From: Streptomyces sp. NRRL S-350 | GTDB lineage: Bacteria > Actinomycetota > Actinomycetes > Streptomycetales > Streptomycetaceae | DNA length: 62,743 bases | NCBI RefSeq assembly: GCF_000719705.1 | Contig: NZ_JOHO01000041.1 | Coordinates: forward strand, 1-62,743 | Reading direction: 5' to 3' | In this document: positions 36,686 through 44,800 of the stretch, one piece after another | How the letters are laid out: each line of letters starts with the position of its first letter | How positions within the stretch are numbered: position 1 is the first letter of the stretch | Made by a program: the position numbers and the translations under genes | The notes under the pieces: model-generated | Database searches by the model: none | Told to the model about the DNA's origin: nothing | Seen by the model: only the letters and a program-made list of their open reading frames with translations

Positions 36686-37672
36686 ATGCCTGCACAGGCT
36701 CGTCGTATCGTCCTGCCCCGCGCCGCCCGTATCGGCATCGCCACCGCCGTCACCGGTGTCTCCTTCGTCCTCCCGCTCGTGACCGCGGTGAGCGCCCAGG
36801 CCCACACCGCCCCGGCCGTCCACACCGCCCCGGTCGCCCACGCCGCCGCCGGTGCCGAGGCCAAGCCGGCCGCCCAGGCCGCCGCACCCGCCGCGCCCGC
36901 CTCGCACGAGACCTACCGGGTCGTCAGCGGCGACACCCTGTCCAAGATCGCCGACGTCAAGCACGTCGACGGCGGCTGGCAGGCGCTGTTCGAGCAGAAC
37001 CGCTCGGTCGTCGGCGCCAACCCGAACCTGATCTTCCCGGGCCAGCAGCTCGCGATCGCCGGCCACGCCGCCGCGCCGTCCGCGGACGCCGCCCCGGCGA
37101 AGCCCGCCGCGCCGGCCGCGCCGGTCACCCAGGCCGCGGCCGCCAAGCCGCAGGCCCAGGTCCAGGTCAAGACCGAGGCCGCCAAGCCGGCCGCCCAGGT
37201 GCAGACCCAGGTGCAGACCGCCGCTCCGGCCCAGGCCGTGACGGCCGCTCCGGTCGCCGCCACCTCCGGCTACGTCGCCCCGCTGGCCAACCCGAAGCTC
37301 GGCGAGGCCTACGGCGTGGCCGGCTCGATGTGGGCCTCCGGCCACCACACCGGCCAGGACTTCATCGCCGCCACCGGCACCCCGCTGCGCGCGATCGCCA
37401 ACGGCGTCGTGGTCAAGGCCGGCAACGGCGGCGCCTACGGCAACGAGGTCGAGATCAAGCTCGCCGACGGCAAGTACGCCCAGTACGCGCACCTGTCCTC
37501 GATCGGCGTGAAGATCGGTCAGACCGTCACCGTCGGCCAGCAGATCGGCCTCTCCGGCGCCACCGGCAACGTGACCGGCCCGCACCTGCACTTCGAGATC
37601 CGCACCGGTCCGGAGTACGGCTCGGACATCGACCCGGTCGCCTACCTGCGCGCGCACGGCGTCGCGCTCTGA
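36686..37672 (+). CDS. Secreted LysM and M23 (lysostaphin-type) peptidoglycan endopeptidase
   Basis: A 328-residue exported protein. Residues 1-40 are a signal peptide, 76-124 a LysM peptidoglycan-binding domain (Y-R-V-V-S-G-D-T-L-S-K-I-A), 125-195 an Ala/Pro/Gln-rich linker, and about 205-320 a peptidase M23 domain. Zinc ligands are H221 and D225 in H-H-T-G-Q-D-F, and H302 in G-P-H-L-H-F-E-I. H269 in Y-A-H-L-S is the catalytic partner. It should cut stem-peptide cross-links in the wall. ATG at 36686 follows GGAGAGG. It is controlled by the c-di-AMP riboswitch immediately upstream. Confidence 0.95.
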   Translation: MPAQARRIVLPRAARIGIATAVTGVSFVLPLVTAVSAQAHTAPAVHTAPVAHAAAGAEAKPAAQAAAPAAPASHETYRVVSGDTLSKIADVKHVDGGWQALFEQNRSVVGANPNLIFPGQQLAIAGHAAAPSADAAPAKPAAPAAPVTQAAAAKPQAQVQVKTEAAKPAAQVQTQVQTAAPAQAVTAAPVAATSGYVAPLANPKLGEAYGVAGSMWASGHHTGQDFIAATGTPLRAIANGVVVKAGNGGAYGNEVEIKLADGKYAQYAHLSSIGVKIGQTVTVGQQIGLSGATGNVTGPHLHFEIRTGPEYGSDIDPVAYLRAHGVAL

Positions 37673-37797
37673 CCCCTCCGGGGCTTCAGGAACCACCGCT
37701 GCTGCGGAGCGAATCGATCCTCCGGGATGGTCATGTCGGGTGACCGCTCGACCGGGTGATCGCCGTACGGCGGACATGGGCGCGGGACACGCCCAGG

Positions 37798-37841
37798 CCG
37801 GCCCGGCTCGTGGGACCAACCTCCCTCACGAGCCGGGCCGG
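37798..37841 (+). terminator. Terminator after the M23 gene
   Basis: A perfect 15-bp stem (37798-37812 with 37827-37841) with a 14-base loop lies 125 bases past the stop of the M23 gene. Confidence 0.7.
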
Positions 37842-37934
37842 CCACTGCCGTTTCCGGGGCCGGCCGGGGGAGTTCGCGGGGCGCTCGCCGCTGCTCGAAC
37901 GGGGCGTCCGCTCGGCTCTGCCGCTCCCTGGTAG

Positions 37935-38051
37935 GCGGGAGGCCGGCTTTGGCAGGAGACCGGCTTGTCGGGAGGTCGGCCTTGTTCGGGAGGTCGGCCT
38001 TGTCGGGAGGCCGGCTTTGTTCGGGAGGTCGGCTTCGGGGAGGTCGGCTTC
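37935..38051. repeat. Tandem repeat, about 18-bp unit
   Basis: Seven imperfect copies of GGGAGGTCGGCCTTGTTC (14-18 bp each) run between the M23 terminator and the DUF2470 gene. It is the only notable content of the 456-base gap at 37673-38128 apart from the terminator. No gene is supported in the gap. Confidence 0.8.
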
Positions 38052-38128
38052 GGGCGGTGGCGGAAAGGTGTCGTTCGCGCGGGAGGGGCGGATCGCGCCG
38101 GAGCGCGCCGTCGGGCGGTGAACCCGGT

Positions 38129-38848
38129 TCAGCCGCGGTGGACGGGCTGGCCGGACCGGGCGGCGGACAGCAGGTGGTGCATCCGGTGGCCGAAGTCCTC
38201 GGTGTCGCGGGCCGGTTCGGGGAAGGCCAGGCGGACATCGCGGTGGCCGTCCGGGTGGTCCAGGCGCAGCACCAGGCCGTGGCGGTCCAGCGCGAGCGGG
38301 CGGACGGCCGGGGTGCGGGCGAGCAGCGCCGGGTCGAGCAGGCGGGTGAGGACGTCCAGGGCGTCGGCGTGGTCGTCGGCAAGGTGGGTGAGCAGCGCGG
38401 CCTCGTGGCGGGCCAGCGGGTCCGGGGCGGCGAGGGCGAGGTCGGCGGCGGTGATCGCGCCGGTGCCGTAGGGGGTGGCGAGGACGGCGTGGGCGACGTC
38501 CACGCGCAGGTGGACGCCGAGGCCGTCGGCGGCGAGGTGGGCGAGGTGCAGCCGGCCGGCCAGGGTGAGCCGGGCGCGGATGCGGTCGCGGACGGCGACC
38601 GGGGAGACGTCGGTGACGTCGAGGACGGCGGCGAGGCCGTCGGCGGCGTGGGCGGCGGCCGCGGTGAGCGGGGCGTCCAGCGGGGCGCGCAACCGCAGGT
38701 GGGAGCCGTGGACGGAGACCGGGGTGTCGAGGTCGTGCTGCTCGCCCAGGGTGCGGACGGTGAGCGAGGAGGTCGCGCCGAGCAGGCTGTGGATCCGTTC
38801 GGCGGTGGTGGGCTCGGGGACCTCGGTGTCGCCGGTGGGCAGGCTCAT
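38129..38848 (-). CDS. DUF2470 domain protein under iron control
   Basis: A 239-residue soluble protein whose C-terminal half is DUF2470 (H-L-A-D-D-H-A-D-A-L and the histidine-rich segment G-H-R-D-V-R-L-A-F-P-E-P). This domain is found beside or fused to haem oxygenase-like and pyridoxamine-oxidase-like folds and is linked to haem use. ATG at 38848 is preferred, because GGAGGT stands seven bases before it; an ATG at 38863 would give five more residues. An almost perfect iron box lies 20 bases upstream (38868-38886). The gene should therefore be repressed by iron-loaded DmdR1/IdeR and induced under iron shortage. Confidence 0.85.
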   Translation of the reverse strand: MSLPTGDTEVPEPTTAERIHSLLGATSSLTVRTLGEQHDLDTPVSVHGSHLRLRAPLDAPLTAAAAHAADGLAAVLDVTDVSPVAVRDRIRARLTLAGRLHLAHLAADGLGVHLRVDVAHAVLATPYGTGAITAADLALAAPDPLARHEAALLTHLADDHADALDVLTRLLDPALLARTPAVRPLALDRHGLVLRLDHPDGHRDVRLAFPEPARDTEDFGHRMHHLLSAARSGQPVHRG

Positions 38849-38867
38849 GGAACGGACCTCCATCTGG

Positions 38868-38886
38868 TTAGGTGAGGCTAACCTAA
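38868..38886 (-). promoter_or_regulatory. DmdR/IdeR iron box
   Basis: The forward strand reads TTAGGTGAGGCTAACCTAA, 18 of 19 positions identical to the actinobacterial iron-box consensus. It lies immediately upstream of the DUF2470 start and points to iron-dependent repression. Confidence 0.9.
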
Positions 38887-38930
38887 TGTCCGTGTTCGGG
38901 GCCTGGCAAGCAGGCGTCCCGGACGTGCCG

Positions 38931-38962
38931 GGGGCCCGGACGCGGGGCGGCGTCCGGGCCCC
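38931..38962 (-). terminator. Terminator after ridA
   Basis: A perfect 13-bp stem (38931-38943 with 38950-38962) with a 6-base loop lies 20 bases past the reverse-strand RidA stop. Confidence 0.8.
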
Positions 38963-38982
38963 GCCGGGCGGGTCGGAGGGCG

Positions 38983-39393
38983 TCAGGCGACGACGGCCTG
39001 GGCGTCGATCTCGACCAGCATCGGCTCCTGCGGAAGCTCCACGAAGACGGTGGTGCGGCAGGGCTTCACGCCGCCGGGCTCGATGTTCTCCTCGATGAAC
39101 TCGGCGTAGACCTCGTTCATCAGCGGGAAGTCGGCGCGCTTGGTGAGGTAGACGCGGAACATCACCACGTCCCCGATGGTGGCGCCGCCGGCCTCCACGA
39201 CGGCCTTGACGTTCTCCAGGGTGCGTCGCGTCTGCGCCCTCACGTCGCCGTGGTGGAGGTACTCGCCGGTCGCCGGGTCCTGCGGGCCCTGGCCGGAGAC
39301 CTGCAGGATCGGGCCCTTGCGGACGCCCTGGGAGAACGTCCAGGCCGGGGCGGGGGCGCCGTCGGTGCGGATCTCGATCTTTTCGGAGGACAT
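38983..39393 (-). CDS. RidA family (enamine/imine deaminase) protein
   Basis: A 136-residue protein of the YjgF/YER057c/UK114 family. The substrate-carboxylate arginine lies in K-P-C-R-T-T-V-F-V-E-L-P, the N-terminal F-S-Q-G-V-R-K-G-P motif is present, and the glutamate comes near the end (V-E-I-D-A). RidA hydrolyses reactive enamines released by PLP lyases such as serine dehydratase. It is the last gene of the reverse-strand unit kinase, IclR, RidA, opposite a PLP lyase. That fits a role in handling its 2-enamine product. Confidence 0.92.
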   Translation of the reverse strand: MSSEKIEIRTDGAPAPAWTFSQGVRKGPILQVSGQGPQDPATGEYLHHGDVRAQTRRTLENVKAVVEAGGATIGDVVMFRVYLTKRADFPLMNEVYAEFIEENIEPGGVKPCRTTVFVELPQEPMLVEIDAQAVVA

Positions 39394-39428
39394 GGGGTGC
39401 GGAATTCCTTACGGTCGGTGATGGATCG

Positions 39429-40178
39429 TCAGTTGTGCTCGGGGAGGCCGCAGTCGGCCGAGACGGCCCGGGTGGTGGCGAGCAGCTGGGGTAGGAGGTC
39501 CAGCACCTGCTCGTACCGGAGGACGACGTCCGGGACGGAGATCGAGGCGGCGGCGACGACCCGGCCGCCGGCGTCCCGGATCGGCGCGGCCACGCAGTTG
39601 ATGAAGGCCTCGTGCTCGGCGTGGTCCTGCGCCCAGCCCTGGGCCGCGACCTTCTCCAGCTCCGCGAGCAGCGCCTCCGGCGAGGTGAGGGTGCGCTCGG
39701 TGTGCGGGGTGAAGTCGATTCCGGCCACCACCCGGCGGCGCTCCGGCAGCGGGAGGTCGGCCAGCAGCACCTTGGAGACGGCGGCGCTGTGCAGGGCGGC
39801 GCGCAGACCGATCCGGGAGTACATCCGCACCGGGTGCCGGGAGTCGAACTTGTCGATGTAGACCACCTCGCCGCCCTCGTACGCGGCCAGGTGCACGGTC
39901 TGGCCGGTGGCGGCGTTCAGCTCGGCCAGGTGCGGGGCGGCGATCCGGCGGATGCCGCGCTGTTCCAGGGCCAGGCCGGAGAGGGCGAAGAGGCCGGCGC
40001 CCAGGTGGTAGCGGTAGGCCGCGTCACGGTAGACGAACCGTTCCTCCTCGAGGCTCTGGAGCAGCCGGAGCACGGTCGTCTTGTGGACACCGAGCACCTC
40101 GGCGAGCTGGTCGAGGGAGCGTTCGCCCTCGCCGAGCTCGGCGAGGATGCGCAGGGCGCGGCTGACGGTCTGGCTCAT
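39429..40178 (-). CDS. IclR-family transcriptional regulator
   Basis: A 249-residue regulator. The N-terminal winged helix (S-R-A-L-R-I-L-A-E-L and V-H-K-T-T-V-L-R-L-L-Q-S-L) is followed by an IclR effector domain with G-Q-T-V-H-L-A-A-Y-E-G-G-E-V-V-Y-I-D-K and F-I-N-C-V-A-A-P-I-R. It lies between the PfkB kinase and RidA genes in one reverse-strand unit (gaps of 31 and 35 bases). IclR members such as KdgR bind sugar-acid effectors. It probably controls both arms of this divergent cluster through the inverted repeat at 41704-41737. Confidence 0.9.
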   Translation of the reverse strand: MSQTVSRALRILAELGEGERSLDQLAEVLGVHKTTVLRLLQSLEEERFVYRDAAYRYHLGAGLFALSGLALEQRGIRRIAAPHLAELNAATGQTVHLAAYEGGEVVYIDKFDSRHPVRMYSRIGLRAALHSAAVSKVLLADLPLPERRRVVAGIDFTPHTERTLTSPEALLAELEKVAAQGWAQDHAEHEAFINCVAAPIRDAGGRVVAAASISVPDVVLRYEQVLDLLPQLLATTRAVSADCGLPEHN

Positions 40179-40209
40179 CGTGCTCCGCTTCGGGGGCTGG
40201 GGATCCCGC

Positions 40210-41436
40210 TCATCGGGGGGCCCGGTCGGTGGACGGCGTGTGGTCGGAGGGCGGCGTGCGGTCCCTGGACGGAGGGCGGTCGGTGGAGGGAGGGGGATCG
40301 GCGGGGCGCGTCCCGTCGGCGGGTCGGGTGCGGCCGGTGGGTGGCGGCCGGTCGACCGGATGCATGCCGTCGGTGCGCAGGGCTGGGCCGGTGATGCCGT
40401 CCGGGGTGACCCGGGTGGCCGCCCAGTGCGCGGCGGAGGCGTCGAGCAGCGCGGCCACCACGGCGGCCGGAGGCAACTCGGCCTGGTCGCCGTGGGCGGT
40501 CAGCGCGCAGGCGGCGCTCAGGTGGCCGAGCCGCAGCCGGCGGCGCTGGTCCAGGCCCCGGAGGGTGCCGGCCAGGTAGCCGGCCGCGAAGGCGTCGCCC
40601 GCGCCGGTGGCCTCCACCACCTCGACCGCGAGGGCCGGCTCGGTGACCGCCCGGCCGTCCCGCTCCACGGCGGTGACGTGCCGGGCGGCGTCCTTCACCA
40701 CCAGCGTGGCGGGGGAGGGGAAGCGTCGGCGCAGAGCGGCCGGGTCGTCGGTGCCGAAGGCGGCCTGCGCCTCGTCGGCGCCGAGCAGCAGCAGGTCGGC
40801 GGCGTCCAGCAGCGGCGGCAGCACGGCCGGGTCGCGGTCCCGCCAGAGCGCAGGGCGCCAGTTGAGGTCGAAGCTGACCAGCCGGTCCGGACGGCGCTGG
40901 GCGAGCAGGGCGCGCAGCAGCGCCAGACAGTCGTCGGAGAGCGCGGCGGTGATGCCGGACAGGTGCAGCAGCCGGGCGCCGGAGAGCAGCGCGGCGGCGC
41001 CCGGATCGGCGAGCACGGCGGGGGAGAGCGCGGCGGCCGCGGAGCCGCGCCGGTGGTAGTGCAGCCGGCTGCGGCCGGGGCCCGGATCGTGGGGGTGGCC
41101 GGTGGTGCCGCCGACCTCCTTGAAGTAGAGGCCGGTCGGGCGGTGCGGATCGACCGTGACGGCCGAGACGTCCACGCCGCGGGCGGCGACCTCCGCGAGC
41201 AGCCGGCGGCCGAAGCCGTCGTCGCCGACCCGGCTGATCCAGGCGGTCCGCACGCCGAGTGCGGCCAGCGCGCCGGCCACGTTGGACTCGGCGCCGCCGA
41301 CCGCGAGCCGGAAGTTCTCCACCGCCTCCAGCGGGCCGGGGCGGTCCGGCAGCAGGACGGCCATCGACTCGCCCACGCACACGGCCGTCGGGGGAGGGCC
41401 GGGTCGGGCCGGGCCCTGGGCGTCCTGTCGCGGCAT
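40210..41436 (-). CDS. PfkB-family kinase, 2-keto-3-deoxygluconate kinase-like, with repetitive C-terminal tail
   Basis: A 408-residue protein. Residues about 15-335 are a PfkB kinase: G-G-A-E-S-N-V-A at 47-54, the KDG-kinase pattern L-H-Y-H-R-R-G-S-A-A-A at 125-135, F-D-L-N-W-R-P-A-L-W at 189-198 and the catalytic A-T-G-A-G-D-A-F at 276-283. The F-D-L-N-x-R-P-x-L-W motif is characteristic of 2-keto-3-deoxygluconate kinases, which make KDPG. The last 65 residues are a Pro/Asp/Arg/Thr low-complexity tail coded by decayed tandem repeats and are not part of the family. It heads the reverse-strand unit and pairs logically with the KDPG aldolase across the divergent region. Confidence 0.87.
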   Translation of the reverse strand: MPRQDAQGPARPGPPPTAVCVGESMAVLLPDRPGPLEAVENFRLAVGGAESNVAGALAALGVRTAWISRVGDDGFGRRLLAEVAARGVDVSAVTVDPHRPTGLYFKEVGGTTGHPHDPGPGRSRLHYHRRGSAAAALSPAVLADPGAAALLSGARLLHLSGITAALSDDCLALLRALLAQRRPDRLVSFDLNWRPALWRDRDPAVLPPLLDAADLLLLGADEAQAAFGTDDPAALRRRFPSPATLVVKDAARHVTAVERDGRAVTEPALAVEVVEATGAGDAFAAGYLAGTLRGLDQRRRLRLGHLSAACALTAHGDQAELPPAAVVAALLDASAAHWAATRVTPDGITGPALRTDGMHPVDRPPPTGRTRPADGTRPADPPPSTDRPPSRDRTPPSDHTPSTDRAPR

Positions 41437-41703
41437 GTGCGGGGCTCCTCGTCTGCGGCCGTTCCGTCGAGAGCGGGCCGACTCCGTCGGCCGTGCGCCG
41501 ACCGGCCGGGGTGCGGCAGCGGCGTCGGTCGTGGGTCGACCATGCCGGGGTGCGGCAGCGGCGTCGGTCGTGCGTCGACCATGCCGGGGTGCGGCAACAC
41601 CGTCGGCACGGACGGTCCGAGCCCGTCGGGTGCGAGCCGGAGCCTCGGAGCATGGTCGGGTTCCGTTGACCGTGGTCCGGCGCCGATGCTAGAACCGTGC
41701 TGC
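41437..41703. other. Intergenic region with 39-bp tandem repeat
   Basis: This is most of the 338-base gap between the divergent kinase and PLP-lyase genes. It carries the 39-bp repeat at 41511-41610. No gene is supported in it. The promoter-proximal end holds the inverted repeat described separately. Confidence 0.5.
41511..41610. repeat. 39-bp tandem repeat, two and a half copies
   Basis: Copies at 41511-41549 and 41550-41588 differ at one base. A third, decayed copy starts at 41589. The unit is a multiple of three and carries GTCGACCATGCCGGG. Confidence 0.8.
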
Positions 41704-41737
41704 CAACATGTGCAACCCTCGTTGCGCATGTTGCAAC
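41704..41737 (+). promoter_or_regulatory. Inverted repeat, probable IclR operator
   Basis: CAACATGTGCAAC (41704-41716) and GTTGCGCATGTTG (41721-41733) are inverted arms of 13 bases with one mismatch and a 4-base centre. The second arm runs into GTTGCAAC (41730-41737), a further perfect palindrome. It lies 38 bases before the start of the PLP lyase, in the control region of the divergent cluster. Confidence 0.65.
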
Positions 41738-41774
41738 GCGCCGCACGGTGCAACGCGGCGGATGGAGGAAGACC

Positions 41775-43106
41775 GTGGAGCAGACCTTCGCAAGCAGCGG
41801 TACCGGCCCGGGCATCGACGCCGACGCGGTGGCGGCCCTGGCCGACGAACCGCTGGACTGGCGGTTCAAGGCCGCGCCCTCTCCGCCTCCCCCCGCCGGA
41901 CGGCCGGACGGCACCCCCACGATCCGCACCGTGCGGGAGTGGCTGGCCACCAGCCCGACCCTCTCCTCGCTCGGCACCCCGCTGCTCACCCTCGACGGCG
42001 CCGCGCTCGACCACAACATCCGCACCATGGCCGACTGGTGCGCCAAGGCGGGCGTCGCCCTCACCCCACACGGCAAGACCACCATGGCACCGGCCCTCTG
42101 GCAGGCGCAGCTCGACGCCGGAAGCCACGGCATCACCCTCGCCAACCTCCCCCAGGTGCGCGTCGCCCGGGCCTTCGGCGTGCAGCGGATCCTGCTCGCC
42201 AACACCCTGCTCGACCCGGCCGGACTGGCCTGGCTCGCCGACGAACTGGCCGCCGACCCGCGCTTCGCCTTCGTCTCCTGGGTCGACTCCACCGAGAGCG
42301 TGCGGCTGATGGACGAGGCACTGCGCGTCGCCGGGGCCGAGCGGCCGGTCGAGGTGCTGATCGAACTCGGCGGCCCCGGCGGCCGGACCGGCGCCCGCGG
42401 GCCGGACACCGCCGTCGAGGTCGCCGCCGCCGTGCTGCGCGCCCCCACACTGCGCCTCGCCGGCATCGGCGGGTACGAAGGGGCCCTCGCCCACGACGCC
42501 TCCACCGAAGGGCTCGCCGCCGTGCGCGGCTACCTCAAGGACCTCGGCCGACTCCACGGGCGGCTCGCGAACGCCTACCCGGACGACGCGCCACCCGTGG
42601 TCACGGCCGGCGGAAGCGCCTACTTCGACCTGGTGGTCGAGGAGTTGACCGACCTGCCGGACACCCTGGTGGTGCTCCGCTCGGGCGCCTACATCGCCCA
42701 CGACGACGGCTTCTACCGGGGCATCTCGCCGCTGGCCCGCAACCGCGGCGAAGCGCAGTTCCGCGGTGCGCTGCACGGCTGGGCCCGGGTGATCTCCCGG
42801 CCCGAGCCGCAACTCGCCCTGCTGGACGCGGGCAAGCGCGACCTGCCGTTCGACGAGGGCCTGCCCGAGCCGCAACAGGTGCGCGGCGGCGCCCGCTTGA
42901 CCGGCACGGCGGCCCGGATCACCGCGCTCAACGACCAGCACGCCTTCCTGCGCGACGCGGGCGACCTCGCGCCGATCGGCGCGGTGCTGCGCCTGGGGGT
43001 GTCGCACCCGTGCACGGCCTTCGACAAGTGGACGGCGGTTCCGGTGCTGGATTCGGCGGACGCGGCCGAGCCGAAGATCACCGGTCTGGTCAGGACGTTC
43101 TTCTGA
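41775..43106 (+). CDS. Fold-type III PLP lyase, D-serine dehydratase-like
   Basis: A 443-residue enzyme with an alanine-racemase-like N-terminal barrel and a C-terminal DSD1-type domain. The PLP lysine is K101 in L-T-P-H-G-K-T-T. The metal pair H411 and C413 in S-H-P-C-T-A-F-D-K-W matches the zinc site of eukaryote-type D-serine dehydratase. Family reactions are dehydration and deamination of D-serine or D-threonine or D-threonine aldol cleavage. D-glucosaminate dehydratase is of this kind, an inference supported by the neighbours. GTG at 41775 has GGAGGA upstream. It overlaps the D-aminoacylase gene by one base and shares its operon. Confidence 0.85.
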   Translation: MEQTFASSGTGPGIDADAVAALADEPLDWRFKAAPSPPPPAGRPDGTPTIRTVREWLATSPTLSSLGTPLLTLDGAALDHNIRTMADWCAKAGVALTPHGKTTMAPALWQAQLDAGSHGITLANLPQVRVARAFGVQRILLANTLLDPAGLAWLADELAADPRFAFVSWVDSTESVRLMDEALRVAGAERPVEVLIELGGPGGRTGARGPDTAVEVAAAVLRAPTLRLAGIGGYEGALAHDASTEGLAAVRGYLKDLGRLHGRLANAYPDDAPPVVTAGGSAYFDLVVEELTDLPDTLVVLRSGAYIAHDDGFYRGISPLARNRGEAQFRGALHGWARVISRPEPQLALLDAGKRDLPFDEGLPEPQQVRGGARLTGTAARITALNDQHAFLRDAGDLAPIGAVLRLGVSHPCTAFDKWTAVPVLDSADAAEPKITGLVRTFF

Positions 43107-44800
43107 TGGCCGGGGCGGGGGCGGCCGGGGTGGGCACAGGCAGGGCGGGAGCGGTCGGGGTGGATACAGGTAAGGCGGGAGCGGTCGGGCCTGGGGCCGG
43201 GGCGGTGGTCTTCCGGGGCGCCACCGTCGTGGACGGCACCGGTGCGGACCGCTACCGGGCGGACGTCCGGATCGCCGACGGCCTGATCACCGGGATCGGA
43301 GACCGCCTCGGCGCGCCCGAGGTGGTGGACGCCGACGGCCTGGTCCTCACCCCCGGTTTCATCGACATGCACGCCCACTCCGACCTTGCCCTGCTGCTCG
43401 AACCCGCGCACCCGGCCAAGGTCACCCAGGGCGTCACCTGCGAGGTCCTCGGCCAGGACGGCCTCTCCTACGCCCCGGTCGACGACACCACACTGCCCGC
43501 GCTGCGGCGCCAACTCGCGGGCTGGAACGGCGATCCGGCGGACCTCGACTGGGACTGGCGCGACGTCGCCGGCTACCTGGACCGGCTCGACCGCACCGGC
43601 GTCGCCGTCAACGCCTGCTACCTCGTGCCGCACGGCACGCTGCGGACGCTGGTCATGGGCTGGGCCCGCCGCCCGCCCACCCGGGCCGAACTCGACCGGA
43701 TGCGGCAGGTGTTGGCAAAGAGCCTGCTGGACGGCGCGGTCGGCCTGTCCAGCGGCCTCAGCTACACCCCCGGGACGTACGCCGACACCGCCGAGCTGGT
43801 CGAGCTGTGCACCATCGTCGCGGCCTACGGCGGCTTCCACGCGCCGCACCAACGGTCGTACGGCCAGGGGGCGTTGGAGGGGTACGCGGAGATGGTCGAG
43901 ATCTCCCGGCGGAGCGGCTGCGCGCTGCACCTGACCCACGCCACGATGAACTTCGGCGTCAACCGGGGCCGGGCCGGCGAGCTGCTGGAACTCGTCGACC
44001 GGGCGCTCTCCGACGGCGTCGACCTCACCCTGGACAGCTACCCCTACCTGCCGGGCTCCACCACACTGGCCGCCCTGCTGCCGAGTTGGGCCACCGAGGG
44101 CGGCCCGGCGGCGACGCTGGCGAGGCTCGCCGACCCGGCGCAGTGCGCCCGGATCCGCCACGACCTGGAGGAGAAGGGCAGCGACGGCTGCCACGGCGTG
44201 GTCGCCGACTGGGCGACGATCCAGATCTCGGGCGTCCGGTCGGCCGCGCTCGCCGGGACGGTCGGCCGGACGATCGCCCGACTCGCCGAGGAGGAGCGGC
44301 GGACGGGCACGGAGGTGTTCCTGGACCTGCTCCGCCGGGACGAGTTGGCCACGACGGTCCTCCAGCACGTCGGGCACGAGGAGAACGTGCGGGCGATCAT
44401 GCGTCACCGGGCACACACCGTGGGCAGCGACGGTCTGCTGGTCGGCGCCCGCCCCCACCCCCGGGCCTGGGGCACCTTCCCGCGTTACCTCGGCCACTAC
44501 AGCAGGGAGTTGGGGGTGCTGACGCTGGAGGAGACGGTCGCCCGGATGACCGGCAGGCCCGCCGCCCGACTGGGGCTGGAGCGGCGCGGCCGGATCGCCC
44601 CCGGCCACCACGCCGACCTGGTGCTCCTCGATCCCGAACGGGTCCGGGACGCCGCCACCTTCGAGCAGCCCAGACTGCCCGCCGAGGGCATCGAGCACGT
44701 GTACGTGAACGGCATCGCCGTCGTCCGGCAGGGCCGCACCACCGGCGCCCGACCCGGGCGCGCCCTGCGCCGAACCGACCGAGGGGCCCGCGCCGCATGA
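43106..44800 (+). CDS. N-acyl-D-amino-acid deacylase (D-aminoacylase)
   Basis: A 564-residue amidohydrolase-superfamily enzyme. Metal ligands are H89 and H91 in F-I-D-M-H-A-H-S, C112 in G-V-T-C-E-V, the histidines of H-A-P-H-Q-R and L-H-L-T-H-A, and the aspartate in V-G-S-D-G-L-L. The cysteine bridging ligand is characteristic of D-aminoacylase. The first 33 residues are a Gly/Ala-rich repeat (T-G-x-A-G-A-V-G twice) not found in relatives. The enzyme cleaves N-acyl groups from D-amino acids. Context suggests an N-acyl-D-amino sugar acid. The ATG shares a base with the stop of the preceding gene (TGATG), so the two are coupled. Confidence 0.88.
   Translation: MAGAGAAGVGTGRAGAVGVDTGKAGAVGPGAGAVVFRGATVVDGTGADRYRADVRIADGLITGIGDRLGAPEVVDADGLVLTPGFIDMHAHSDLALLLEPAHPAKVTQGVTCEVLGQDGLSYAPVDDTTLPALRRQLAGWNGDPADLDWDWRDVAGYLDRLDRTGVAVNACYLVPHGTLRTLVMGWARRPPTRAELDRMRQVLAKSLLDGAVGLSSGLSYTPGTYADTAELVELCTIVAAYGGFHAPHQRSYGQGALEGYAEMVEISRRSGCALHLTHATMNFGVNRGRAGELLELVDRALSDGVDLTLDSYPYLPGSTTLAALLPSWATEGGPAATLARLADPAQCARIRHDLEEKGSDGCHGVVADWATIQISGVRSAALAGTVGRTIARLAEEERRTGTEVFLDLLRRDELATTVLQHVGHEENVRAIMRHRAHTVGSDGLLVGARPHPRAWGTFPRYLGHYSRELGVLTLEETVARMTGRPAARLGLERRGRIAPGHHADLVLLDPERVRDAATFEQPRLPAEGIEHVYVNGIAVVRQGRTTGARPGRALRRTDRGARAA

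Noticed and set aside
41511..41610. CRISPR array
   Set aside because: Units of 39 bp are directly joined and degenerate, with no spacers.
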